Shown: one piece after another, positions 1 through 7,298 of the stretch
Numbering within the stretch: position 1 is the stretch's first letter
How the letters are laid out: each line of letters begins with the position of its first letter
Assembly: GCA_947473535.1 (NCBI GenBank)
Contig: CANJFK010000020.1
Coordinates: 1 to 8,853 of the forward strand
Reading direction: 5' to 3'
Origin: Legionellaceae bacterium
GTDB taxonomy: Bacteria > Pseudomonadota > Gammaproteobacteria > Legionellales > Legionellaceae
Length of the DNA stretch: 8,853 nt
Made by a program: the position numbers and the translations under genes
The notes under the pieces: model-generated
Told to the model about the DNA's origin: nothing
Database searches by the model: none
Seen by the model: the letters and a program-made list of their open reading frames with translations, nothing else

Positions 1-2475
1 AGATGAAATGGGCAACACATAACTGTTGGCTTCTTTAAGCTGCCATTGAGGGTGTGATGTATCTAAAAATGGCTTTAAGTATTGTTCTATGAAATTATTG
101 AGTACACCATGACTCGAAAAAAAATGATTAAAATCGGTGATGGCTATTTCTTGCGTTTGCGTGTTATCAAAGGGATAGCGCGTGGCAATGGTGGCTTGAT
201 ATTCATGAAAAACGGTTTGTTGCCATTGTTGATTAATATAGCTTCTACCATCGTTAATAAGGGTAAACCAAGTATCATCGGCTATTTGTTTTGCCCAAGT
301 CGAAACAGGCTCAGGTAATTGGCGAACATGGCCATATAATGCACTGAGCGGATTAGTTAATATATCGCCTTGAAATCTGGCTTTAATTAAATTAAACGCA
401 GTTTTCCCTTGATCGTTTACAACGGACAATGTGCCCAGAAATCGTTCTAACTCGTTTACGGTCAGCGTTAAATTATGGATCGCCGAATGACTCATTAAGC
501 TTAAGTCCGTGAATTTACTTGCGATTTCACGGTTAAATAATCCGGAACTATCGTTTAGTTCTGGACTGGTTTGCCGCTGTATGAGATCAATTAATGTTGC
601 GATGGAATGAGATTGATGTAATGTTTGAGTCAGGCTTCGTGCTTGTTGATAATCATGCACGTGTAGCGGAGCAGATTTTCGCATGAAATTTTGCCACCAC
701 ACACCGTATTCATAACAATAAGCTTCCTGAAGTATCCTCTGCAAATCAATTAGATCTTGGCGGGCAAGCACCCAATTATCAGCCTGCAATTGTTTCGTGA
801 TAGTAGGTATGCTGGCTATGACCTGTTGAAACCCAGATTTTGTCAAATAGAACGGCAGCTCTTTGTTGGCTAACACAAAACCATCGACGACTATCGCTTG
901 TTTTTCTTGAGAAAAATGAGGTTTGGCAAGCGAGTAATATAAGTAATTGGCTGGTAATGCATTTAAGTAATTTCGTGCATCGCTAACGAGTTGCTGATTG
1001 ATGGAAACCGGTTCTCGGGGTGTATGTAAGGCTTGTTTTAATAACGTGAGTTTTCGTTGAAGGTCGCTTTTTTGTGTGAGGTCTGTATTCCATTGGTTAG
1101 AAAACCAAGCAACGACCTCTGCTTGTGAGAATTTCTTCGGATCAGCAAGCATTAGATAAATTTTTAATGCTTGATAGCGCTCTATTTGCGTAGCGCGAGA
1201 ATTCATTATAGTTTGTTCAATTTCGGACAATAGTGTAGGTAAATAACGGCCATTTAAGTTTTGTTTGGTATTCACGCGGAGCTGTGCTTTTAATTGTTGT
1301 ATTGTAGGTAATGATAGGGTGTTTGATGTGATTTTTTCTAAGGTACTTGATGCTTTGGCCAAATGATAAACCGCGGATGCTTCTTTATTTTCCTGACTTG
1401 CCAAGGCATCATAAGCGATTAATTCTTTACTTGCTTCATCTAACAGTTGTGTTGATCTGACATGTTGCTGTCCTATCCAAATGAGCGAGAGCAAAACACT
1501 TCCCGTAAGTACCCCTATAGCCCATTTATGAGGCAGGGCTAGTTGTGGTGTGTGTCGTGTAGTTTGTGCTTGGAATGCGGTTAAAGCGCCCTCAATAAAA
1601 TAGGCTCGATAATTGATTGATTGTGGAAATTGATCTTGTACCGTCAAGGCATATTCATGCTGAATTTTTTTATTGAGACGATCCACACTCACGCCGCCTT
1701 GCTCTGCACTGGTAAAATACAGGGATTGCAAGCGAAATAAGCGCGGCGATATATCTTTTATAAGTCGTTGAATGACAGCTCGTAAACTCGCCAATTGCAG
1801 CGGAAATTCACGTATTAATGTGCGTTTGATGCTGGAGCGGGCAGGGTGAATTTTATTGATAATTTTTTGTCCTAGCACTTCAATAAATTGATCAAACTGC
1901 GTTTTGTAAATGTCGATCAATGTACCTTGTCGATTAACGTCATTAAGCGAAAAACCGAGCGGCTTCTGTAAATCACTCGCGTGTTCATTTTGAAAAAAAT
2001 CACAAAATCCTGCTAGAAAATCCAATTTGGTAAACATGATTGCGGCATCAATTCGGTAGCCCAAGCTCATTCCGAAACGTTCAAGTAGTGCCGCGTGCGC
2101 TTTGCTTTGTTCGGCGATATGTAATGGCTCGGATGCAAATAAATCGTTGATATCAACACATAAAATAATACCGCTGATTTTAACGGTTTTATGACAGCGA
2201 TTTAATTGTTTTAGCGTGTATTGCAATAGGTTTTTACTTTGATTCAACCAAGATTCGCCAAGCTCAACAATGACGCCATGTTGATTATAATAAATTTCAG
2301 CGCCTCTATCTGCATGAACAGTCGTATGTTCCATATGGCTTTGTCGCAAAACAGTCGTTTTACCTTGATTAATTTTGCCAGTAAGTAGTAAAAATGAAAG
2401 GGCATGTTGTTGTGGTTTTAGTTGTGTAATTATTTTTTTTAGCGCATCACATAGCGCTTGTAATGATTTGTCCAT
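1..2475 (-). CDS. icmF: IcmF, Dot/Icm type IVB secretion inner-membrane protein (partial, C-terminus beyond left edge)
   Basis: I translated the frame by hand from the ATG at 2475-2473 to the left edge: 825 codons without a stop. The Walker A motif GKINQGKT lies at residues 33-40 and a G4-like TKLD at 149-152. The segment LFRLQSLYFTSAEQGG (246-261) and the YQALKIYLML stretch are typical of the IcmF/TssM family. A single hydrophobic segment at about 319-335 would leave a cytoplasmic NTPase-like N-terminus and a large periplasmic C-terminus; the RYPF motif near residue 765 belongs to that part. Known role: IcmF works with IcmH/DotU to stabilise the Dot/Icm core complex in the inner membrane. 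Legionella IcmF is about 970 residues, so roughly 150 are missing here. The start overlaps the icmH stop by one base (TAATG), suggesting translational coupling. TssM of a type VI system is the alternative, but TssM usually has extra N-terminal membrane segments before the Walker A motif and no other type VI genes are visible. Confidence 0.93.
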   Translation of the reverse strand, partial: MDKSLQALCDALKKIITQLKPQQHALSFLLLTGKINQGKTTVLRQSHMEHTTVHADRGAEIYYNQHGVIVELGESWLNQSKNLLQYTLKQLNRCHKTVKISGIILCVDINDLFASEPLHIAEQSKAHAALLERFGMSLGYRIDAAIMFTKLDFLAGFCDFFQNEHASDLQKPLGFSLNDVNRQGTLIDIYKTQFDQFIEVLGQKIINKIHPARSSIKRTLIREFPLQLASLRAVIQRLIKDISPRLFRLQSLYFTSAEQGGVSVDRLNKKIQHEYALTVQDQFPQSINYRAYFIEGALTAFQAQTTRHTPQLALPHKWAIGVLTGSVLLSLIWIGQQHVRSTQLLDEASKELIAYDALASQENKEASAVYHLAKASSTLEKITSNTLSLPTIQQLKAQLRVNTKQNLNGRYLPTLLSEIEQTIMNSRATQIERYQALKIYLMLADPKKFSQAEVVAWFSNQWNTDLTQKSDLQRKLTLLKQALHTPREPVSINQQLVSDARNYLNALPANYLYYSLAKPHFSQEKQAIVVDGFVLANKELPFYLTKSGFQQVIASIPTITKQLQADNWVLARQDLIDLQRILQEAYCYEYGVWWQNFMRKSAPLHVHDYQQARSLTQTLHQSHSIATLIDLIQRQTSPELNDSSGLFNREIASKFTDLSLMSHSAIHNLTLTVNELERFLGTLSVVNDQGKTAFNLIKARFQGDILTNPLSALYGHVRQLPEPVSTWAKQIADDTWFTLINDGRSYINQQWQQTVFHEYQATIATRYPFDNTQTQEIAITDFNHFFSSHGVLNNFIEQYLKPFLDTSHPQWQLKEANSYVLPISS

Positions 2476-3275
2476 TAATTCTGGGTCCCTTCATCGTCCA
2501 TGTTGGCAAGTACAGCATGCCCGAGCAAAAGTGTTTTTGCTTTATGTTCAAGTAACGCATGGCTACCAAAATAAAGGGATGCTAGCACACAAAAAACGAC
2601 GAGAGCCGCCGCCATGATTGGCTTATGATTAATGGGCTCCGGACTCATTTCTGTTTGCTCCTTAAACAGTCGACAGGGTTTATTCACACGATGCTGCTGA
2701 ATTAACTGATGTAATTCTTCAATTAAATTATCCAACGTTTGCCTACCATCTGCACGGAAGTGCTGTTCGCCTTCAAAACCGGCAATGAGGCAATAGTAAG
2801 CCAACTCCAGTAAATCTAAATATTGATTGGTTCGCTCTTTGATATAGTTAACAATATCGAAAAAACGGCGTTGTGGTCCTAACTCGTCATGCGATGATGG
2901 TGTAAATGCCTTAAATTCAGCGGCCTGACCGTAGAGACGAACATAATTTTTTCCCAATAGTTCATCAATCGTGGCGCTGAGCAAGTAATGCGCGATGACA
3001 ATAAATTCATTAGCATACTGTTGGCTTGTTAACCGACTGTGAAAAGCAAGTAATTCGTGCTCGATATTGTCTCGAATACTAGTAATTGCCGGTAATGTTG
3101 GGCTGGCGCACAATCGTTCGAGCAAGGATAATAATGGCCCTGCAGCGGCAACAAGTGGATTGGTTGTCGACGAGGTCACAAATAGCTTCGAACGAAAATA
3201 CCCATGAGGGATTCGGTGAGTGCCAGGTAATGAAAATCGGCTTATAAGAGAGGCCGAATAAGGTTCGGCTGGCAT
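2475..3275 (-). CDS. icmH: IcmH/DotU, Dot/Icm type IVB secretion inner-membrane protein
   Basis: This 266-residue protein has the DotU/TssL layout: a mostly helical cytoplasmic domain (about 35-200) followed by one C-terminal transmembrane helix (about 219-237) and a short periplasmic tail. Family-typical segments are ATIDELL (101-107) and LLELAYYCLIAGFEGEQHF (155-173). It lacks the OmpA-like peptidoglycan-binding extension found in some type VI TssL proteins, and its length is close to Legionella DotU (about 260). Known role: it partners with IcmF, protects other Dot proteins from degradation and helps place the Dot/Icm machine in the envelope. The start is supported by a GGAG Shine-Dalgarno sequence at 3283-3286, seven bases upstream. 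It lies 48 bp downstream of the deaminase gene with no clear terminator between, and its stop overlaps the icmF start. Confidence 0.93.
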   Translation of the reverse strand: MPAEPYSASLISRFSLPGTHRIPHGYFRSKLFVTSSTTNPLVAAAGPLLSLLERLCASPTLPAITSIRDNIEHELLAFHSRLTSQQYANEFIVIAHYLLSATIDELLGKNYVRLYGQAAEFKAFTPSSHDELGPQRRFFDIVNYIKERTNQYLDLLELAYYCLIAGFEGEQHFRADGRQTLDNLIEELHQLIQQHRVNKPCRLFKEQTEMSPEPINHKPIMAAALVVFCVLASLYFGSHALLEHKAKTLLLGHAVLANMDDEGTQN

Positions 3276-3282
3276 GATTTAA

Positions 3283-3286
3283 CTCC
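3283..3286 (-). promoter_or_regulatory. Ribosome binding site of icmH
   Basis: On the minus strand GGAG is followed by a 7-base spacer and the ATG at 3275-3273. This supports that start over an overlapping out-of-frame ATG slightly upstream (3288). Confidence 0.7.
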
Positions 3287-3309
3287 AAGAGGATAAGACA
3301 AACTAACCT

Positions 3310-3328
3310 TTATCGATAATACGTTATC
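3310..3328. repeat. Two overlapping short palindromes between the deaminase gene and icmH
   Basis: TTATCGATAA (3310-3319) is a perfect 10-base palindrome. It overlaps GATAATACGTTATC (3315-3328), whose outer five bases on each side are complementary. The second one covers the stop codon of the deaminase gene. Neither is followed by a T-tract on the minus strand, so they do not look like a terminator. They could be an operator for icmHF or chance in AT-rich DNA. Confidence 0.35.
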
Positions 3329-4823
3329 TTGTGTGGGATGAGAAGCGTATTTTGTCATCCATTTCAAATGCTGTTAATTGGCGCTCCAATTGCCACTGCA
3401 GTCTAGCTTTCTCGTTGTTCTGGATAAACAGCCGGCAGGCCTTGCTTTGCATGGTTTGACAAGCGGCTACAGGACGACTCGTTGTAGGGTTGATCCATAA
3501 ACTTTTCCCGGGGAGAAAACTGTAGGTCAACGCGTTACGGTTAATGGATTTAATGACCGAGTAGTCCAGGTTGTGATTGTGTACTGCGTCGACGTATTGA
3601 TGCGTTAAATTTGTACGCAATATTCCCTCGTCATCGGTCGATAGTACCACTGGCACATGATGCGCAAGATAAAGGCGGAGCGGGTGTTGGACGCCATTGA
3701 TGTGAAGAATAGCATCATTGCTCGTTAAATTTATTTCTACGGGAATCGGTGTATTTGCCATGTGGTTCAATAAATCAGCGGCTTTGTCTTCATGCGTAAT
3801 ATCCACACCATGCCCTATTCGCTCAGCGTGCCCTGTCAGAATGGCGTCATGTATATGAAAACGCAATGCCCCGTTTGGTGCAATGTTAGGCGACAGCTCT
3901 CCGGCATGTAATGCGATGTGAACATTTGGATAAACGTGATGTAAAAAATTTAAAATCTGCATTTGTGCTTTATAGTCGCGTAACGAAATCTTGCCGTCTT
4001 CAGCTTGCACCAGGTTAATACCAACAATGTCACTTGATTGGGCCGCCGCAGCGAAGCCATTCAACGCTTGTGCAAACACCTTGTCTAGTGGTTGTTCGCG
4101 AAGGATGTGGTATTGAAATTTAACCGTTAATGAACAAACGGCTTGTTGTGGTCGCGTATCACAGCCTAAATGGTGGCGTGCTTGCTGCAGGATCCGCTTA
4201 CTTTCGTTAATGGTGTACCTGATATTGTTTTGAAAGGGAGGATACGATAATAGGCGATTGCGCTTGTCAGCAAAGGTTGATTGGTTATTTAGCTGTTCTG
4301 CGAAGGCGCTGGACTGTGCATTGTCAGGCAATAGCATGACCTCTAAATATAATTCATGCTGATCGGCTGCGCGTTGCATGACCGAGGCAAGTAGTTCTGA
4401 GTAAAAATGAGATGCGGCTGGCATAAACTTATTAAAGCTTGTAAAAAAATGATCATGACCTGATTCTTGCCCAGGTATAAACTGTTTCATGGACCATGCT
4501 TTGATGATTTTTTTATACAATGCAGGCTTTGTTGCCAGTTCCGAGGCTAACGTTCCGTCACAATGCGTTGTGGTTTTACGGATGGCAAACGTTTGGTTAT
4601 CAATACAGTAATTATCGGTTGCGGCAACGGTGAGCATGATTTCCGGGTAAGCACCACCGGCAAGATGATAATGCAACTCTCCTCCTTTCGGCATTGCCTT
4701 GAAAAAAGTATAAAGTGCTTTCGGATCTGACTTTATGGTTTCAATATAGGTATTCATGCTTGCTATGGCTTGTGGTACAACGCAGGCCAGCAGTAAGCAC
4801 GACCAGAGCCTGATGATATGCAT
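3324..4823 (-). CDS. Secreted adenosine deaminase-family protein
   Basis: The protein has 499 residues and the metal-dependent adenosine/AMP deaminase motif set in order: GELHYHLAG with metal ligands H51 and H53; LHAGE with metal ligand H306 and catalytic E309; RIGHG with H338; and STDDEG with D397 and D398. The family reaction is hydrolytic conversion of adenosine or a related purine to inosine plus ammonia. The N-terminus is a signal peptide with a hydrophobic core at about 5-18 and an AIA-S cleavage site after residue 21, so the enzyme should be periplasmic or exported. Cytosolic ADA is usually 330-350 residues; the extra length here includes an insertion around 65-130 and a C-terminal extension. 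The mature part has six cysteines in three close pairs (73/88, 221/230, 455/463), suiting an oxidising compartment. The Shine-Dalgarno is weak; the start is chosen because it begins the signal peptide. Exact substrate is unproven. Confidence 0.88.
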   Translation of the reverse strand: MHIIRLWSCLLLACVVPQAIASMNTYIETIKSDPKALYTFFKAMPKGGELHYHLAGGAYPEIMLTVAATDNYCIDNQTFAIRKTTTHCDGTLASELATKPALYKKIIKAWSMKQFIPGQESGHDHFFTSFNKFMPAASHFYSELLASVMQRAADQHELYLEVMLLPDNAQSSAFAEQLNNQSTFADKRNRLLSYPPFQNNIRYTINESKRILQQARHHLGCDTRPQQAVCSLTVKFQYHILREQPLDKVFAQALNGFAAAAQSSDIVGINLVQAEDGKISLRDYKAQMQILNFLHHVYPNVHIALHAGELSPNIAPNGALRFHIHDAILTGHAERIGHGVDITHEDKAADLLNHMANTPIPVEINLTSNDAILHINGVQHPLRLYLAHHVPVVLSTDDEGILRTNLTHQYVDAVHNHNLDYSVIKSINRNALTYSFLPGKSLWINPTTSRPVAACQTMQSKACRLFIQNNEKARLQWQLERQLTAFEMDDKIRFSSHTR

Positions 4824-4853
4824 TACATTCGTCTACTGGGTGGATAGGACAAT

Positions 4854-4862
4854 ATTATCTCA
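4854..4862 (-). promoter_or_regulatory. Candidate extended -10 promoter for the deaminase (and possibly icmHF)
   Basis: The minus strand reads TGAGATAAT, an extended -10 with a 5/6 match to TATAAT, starting about 30 bp upstream of the deaminase ATG. No good -35 hexamer is present at 16-18 bp, which is tolerable for an extended -10 promoter. This is a by-eye match only. Confidence 0.35.
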
Positions 4863-4922
4863 TTTTTATGCTTGAACTACCATGGCATGTGCGATCTGCT
4901 GCCAATTCATGACGACAACATA

Positions 4923-4951
4923 TTGAGCAGTTAAATCATAAGTGATACACT
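4923..4951 (+). promoter_or_regulatory. Candidate sigma-70 promoter for the 731-residue protein gene
   Basis: TTGAGC (4923-4928) is followed by a 17-bp spacer and TACACT (4946-4951), with TG at 4943-4944 giving an extended -10. Both hexamers match consensus at 4 of 6 positions. Transcription would begin near 4958, about 30 bases before the start codon. I saw no PmrA-type or CpxR-type operator in this intergenic region. Confidence 0.35.
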
Positions 4952-4986
4952 TTGGCGCTATAAACAGAACATGAGTTAGAACGAAT

Positions 4987-7182
4987 ATGCTACCCATTAC
5001 GTCAAAAGCGCTTGATAATAATGCATCATTTCAAAATATATCGCATGAAAGTGGTATTAAACACTTGCCTGAGGTGCTCAATCTTTTCAGTTCATTTGTT
5101 TTCCAAACGCCTTATACACAAAGCGGGCTTAAATTATTTCTAGATGATTTTTCAAATCAGGTATTTAGTCCAGCACGTCCCTACCTAGGGTTTCATGCGG
5201 ATTGTTTTGCTACGTTTAAAACACAATTAATATCGGCTCATCAGTTCATTAAAAAAGAGTTGAAAGGAAAGGGTAGCTCGCATCCAAGCGCAGATCACAG
5301 GGCAAAATTAGACCTGGCGAAACAAAATATTACAAGTGCCGCTAGCATTCTCCAGCAGTTGATTGAACAAATACTTGCTGCGAAATACAGTGCGCTTGCT
5401 AATGGGTATCGTGTGCAGTTACTCAGCGCGGAGGACTTGTGTTCGCCTTCGCTTGTTGTCGAAGAAAATAGCTTGTATTTGGCAATATCCATTCATTCCG
5501 TTTTGTATCGCGTGATGGATCCGTTTCATGAGAAGCAAGAGGGCTCTATTCCTTGGGAAGCGCTTGGCGATCCATTCGAAGCGCTTTCCTTGGATTTAAC
5601 ACAATACGTACCGTGTTTACCAGATATTCTAATGATTACTGCTCAGAATGGACATACTCGCACTTATTCGCCGCAGGTCATTAAATCGTATCTTTCGCTG
5701 ATTGAATTATCCATGATTGCTATGCAAGCACTTACCTTGGTTTATTTGGATGTTTCGTCGATGTATGCTTCAGTTCATGCTGACAATAGCCCCCAACAAT
5801 TGCACGATTTGACTGAATACAGCCAACGTATGGATCAATTGCTAGCTGTTTACATCGTGGCTCAACATGGCCGCATTACGCAAAAAGGACGGCAACCGTT
5901 TTGGTTGGCGCGATGGGATACACAGCATGAATATGAGCTGTATGGCTACGATTCCTTAGATGAACTGAAGGACATTTCACAGTACTGGACCTTCATGGTT
6001 GACGGAAAAACGAAATGGTGTGTTATTGATGCACAGATGCGTGAAAGTTATTACAGACCAAATGATGTTATTTATGGTGATACAGGATATCACCTTGCGT
6101 TAACGTATCGCACACGCCCTCGAGACGTAGCGCTGGCGCCACAAGTGATCTATCTTTATTGTATTGATGATTTCTTAGAATATGCCGTCAAAACGAAACA
6201 CGGTGTAGAGCGATGTTATTTAATGAATCGTTTAGGGAACGACACGGAGACCATTAAGAGTGTTTTAAACGATCCAGAGGAAATGAAGACACTGAGTGAT
6301 GAGCAACGGGCAACGTTTTTCGACATCATCGCCAAGAAAGGCTATGCGCCTAGTTTTCTGCATCAAAAATGGGTGAGTGGAGCAAACGCAAACGCGTCAC
6401 CGATGGACACAAAGCAAGTATTGGTTTCGTTGTGGGTTAATCCTGCTATCGATAAAATGTCGACTAGCGTTGCGATGATGACGACTTATTTGAATACTAT
6501 AAAAAAGAACATAAACTACACGATTGCCTATCATGACCTGACGCGCTTTATTGATGAAGAACCGGCTCCAGTGGATAGTCAAACACTCAGAAATTTTATT
6601 GAGTTGATGACACAAGACGATAAAAATCAGTTGCTGTTGCGTGGACTTCGTTTGGCAAAACGAGACTGGGTTGTATTTTATTTGGAACAAGGCGTAACCA
6701 CTAACGTTTGGGATCGCTTTGATCAGGACAATCTATTGGATCAGTTGATTGCTCCAGGGCTTCTAAACTGTTTTCTGGATAATGAATGTTTGCCTCTGTT
6801 TACGGACAAGACACTGAGCGAAGTCATCCGATCAAAGATAAGCCTCAGGCCTACCTTTGGTTTATTCAAGGATCAACGTCAACGAGCCCTTCATATTGAA
6901 GCGCTACGCACCTTAAATCAGGCAAACATTGAGCCACGCAAAAAAACGCGTGATCACATGCTTGATAGCTACCTCACCGCGGAGGTGGCGGGGCCGAAAT
7001 GGTGTGTGGTCTTGATGCTAAGCCTTTGGAGCTTACAAATGCTGACCGTTGGTGAAAAAAATCCACCTCGCCTGATTTTGTCGATGGTGTGTCTTGCTGG
7101 TTTAGTGGGATTACTATTTGTTGACCGAAAAAACGAACAACAACCAGAGCAATCCATGAATAGTCTGAGAGCTACTCAATAA
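4987..7182 (+). CDS. Protein of unknown function with C-terminal transmembrane hairpin; candidate Dot/Icm effector
   Basis: I do not recognise this 731-residue protein. There is no signal peptide. The N-terminal 140 residues look helical. A middle region (about 300-400) is rich in Trp, Tyr and His. Residues about 549-588 resemble one degenerate ankyrin-type unit: an LLLRGLRLAKRDWVVFYLEQG stretch split by a hairpin-like TTNVWDRFDQDNLLDQLI. Two hydrophobic segments follow at about 672-688 and 694-712, joined by a short polar loop, then a 19-residue polar tail with glutamates at positions -15 and -11, weakly like the glutamate-rich C-terminal signal of Dot/Icm substrates. The gene is monocistronic, diverges from the deaminase-icmH-icmF group and ends at a hairpin. 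The start has only a weak GAG at 4973-4975. That it is a coding gene is near certain; the effector idea is inference from position and tail. Confidence 0.85.
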   Translation: MLPITSKALDNNASFQNISHESGIKHLPEVLNLFSSFVFQTPYTQSGLKLFLDDFSNQVFSPARPYLGFHADCFATFKTQLISAHQFIKKELKGKGSSHPSADHRAKLDLAKQNITSAASILQQLIEQILAAKYSALANGYRVQLLSAEDLCSPSLVVEENSLYLAISIHSVLYRVMDPFHEKQEGSIPWEALGDPFEALSLDLTQYVPCLPDILMITAQNGHTRTYSPQVIKSYLSLIELSMIAMQALTLVYLDVSSMYASVHADNSPQQLHDLTEYSQRMDQLLAVYIVAQHGRITQKGRQPFWLARWDTQHEYELYGYDSLDELKDISQYWTFMVDGKTKWCVIDAQMRESYYRPNDVIYGDTGYHLALTYRTRPRDVALAPQVIYLYCIDDFLEYAVKTKHGVERCYLMNRLGNDTETIKSVLNDPEEMKTLSDEQRATFFDIIAKKGYAPSFLHQKWVSGANANASPMDTKQVLVSLWVNPAIDKMSTSVAMMTTYLNTIKKNINYTIAYHDLTRFIDEEPAPVDSQTLRNFIELMTQDDKNQLLLRGLRLAKRDWVVFYLEQGVTTNVWDRFDQDNLLDQLIAPGLLNCFLDNECLPLFTDKTLSEVIRSKISLRPTFGLFKDQRQRALHIEALRTLNQANIEPRKKTRDHMLDSYLTAEVAGPKWCVVLMLSLWSLQMLTVGEKNPPRLILSMVCLAGLVGLLFVDRKNEQQPEQSMNSLRATQ

Positions 7183-7221
7183 GATACGATGGCCCCAAGA
7201 TCAATGACACTACCTTCAGGG

Positions 7222-7258
7222 ATCCCCCCTTTGAAAAAGGGGGGTAGGGGGGATTTTT
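7222..7258 (+). terminator. G/C-run hairpin with T-tract between convergent genes; possible dispersed repeat
   Basis: CCCCCCTTT (7224-7232) pairs with AAAGGGGGG (7236-7244) across a 3-base loop. A second G6 run follows, so ATCCCCCC (7222-7229) can alternatively pair with GGGGGGAT (7247-7254). Five T follow (7254-7258). It lies 40 bp past the stop of the plus-strand gene and 41 bp beyond the ctpA stop, so it can end transcription of the plus-strand gene and possibly block read-through from ctpA. Very similar C6/G6 motifs occur as dispersed short repeats in many bacterial genomes, so it may be a mobile-derived repeat recruited as a terminator. Confidence 0.6.
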
Positions 7259-7298
7259 AAAATCTCATTGCTTCATTAGAACCCAACTCAACCCAATC

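Noticed and set aside
82..318. Plus-strand open frame of 78 codons
   Set aside because: It lies wholly antisense to intact icmF, which shows clear family motifs, and its own translation shows none.
2375..2617. Plus-strand open frame of 80 codons across the icmH/icmF junction
   Set aside because: It is antisense to two recognised genes and has no supported start or domain.
1..3275. Type VI secretion tssM/tssL instead of icmF/icmH
   Set aside because: No other type VI genes are visible, the IcmF N-terminus starts directly at the NTPase-like region, and DotU lacks an OmpA-like extension. Genes beyond the left edge could still change this.
4884..4903. Possible operator palindrome in the divergent intergenic region
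   Set aside because: Only the outer four bases (GGCA/TGCC) are complementary; the interior does not pair well enough to support a binding site.
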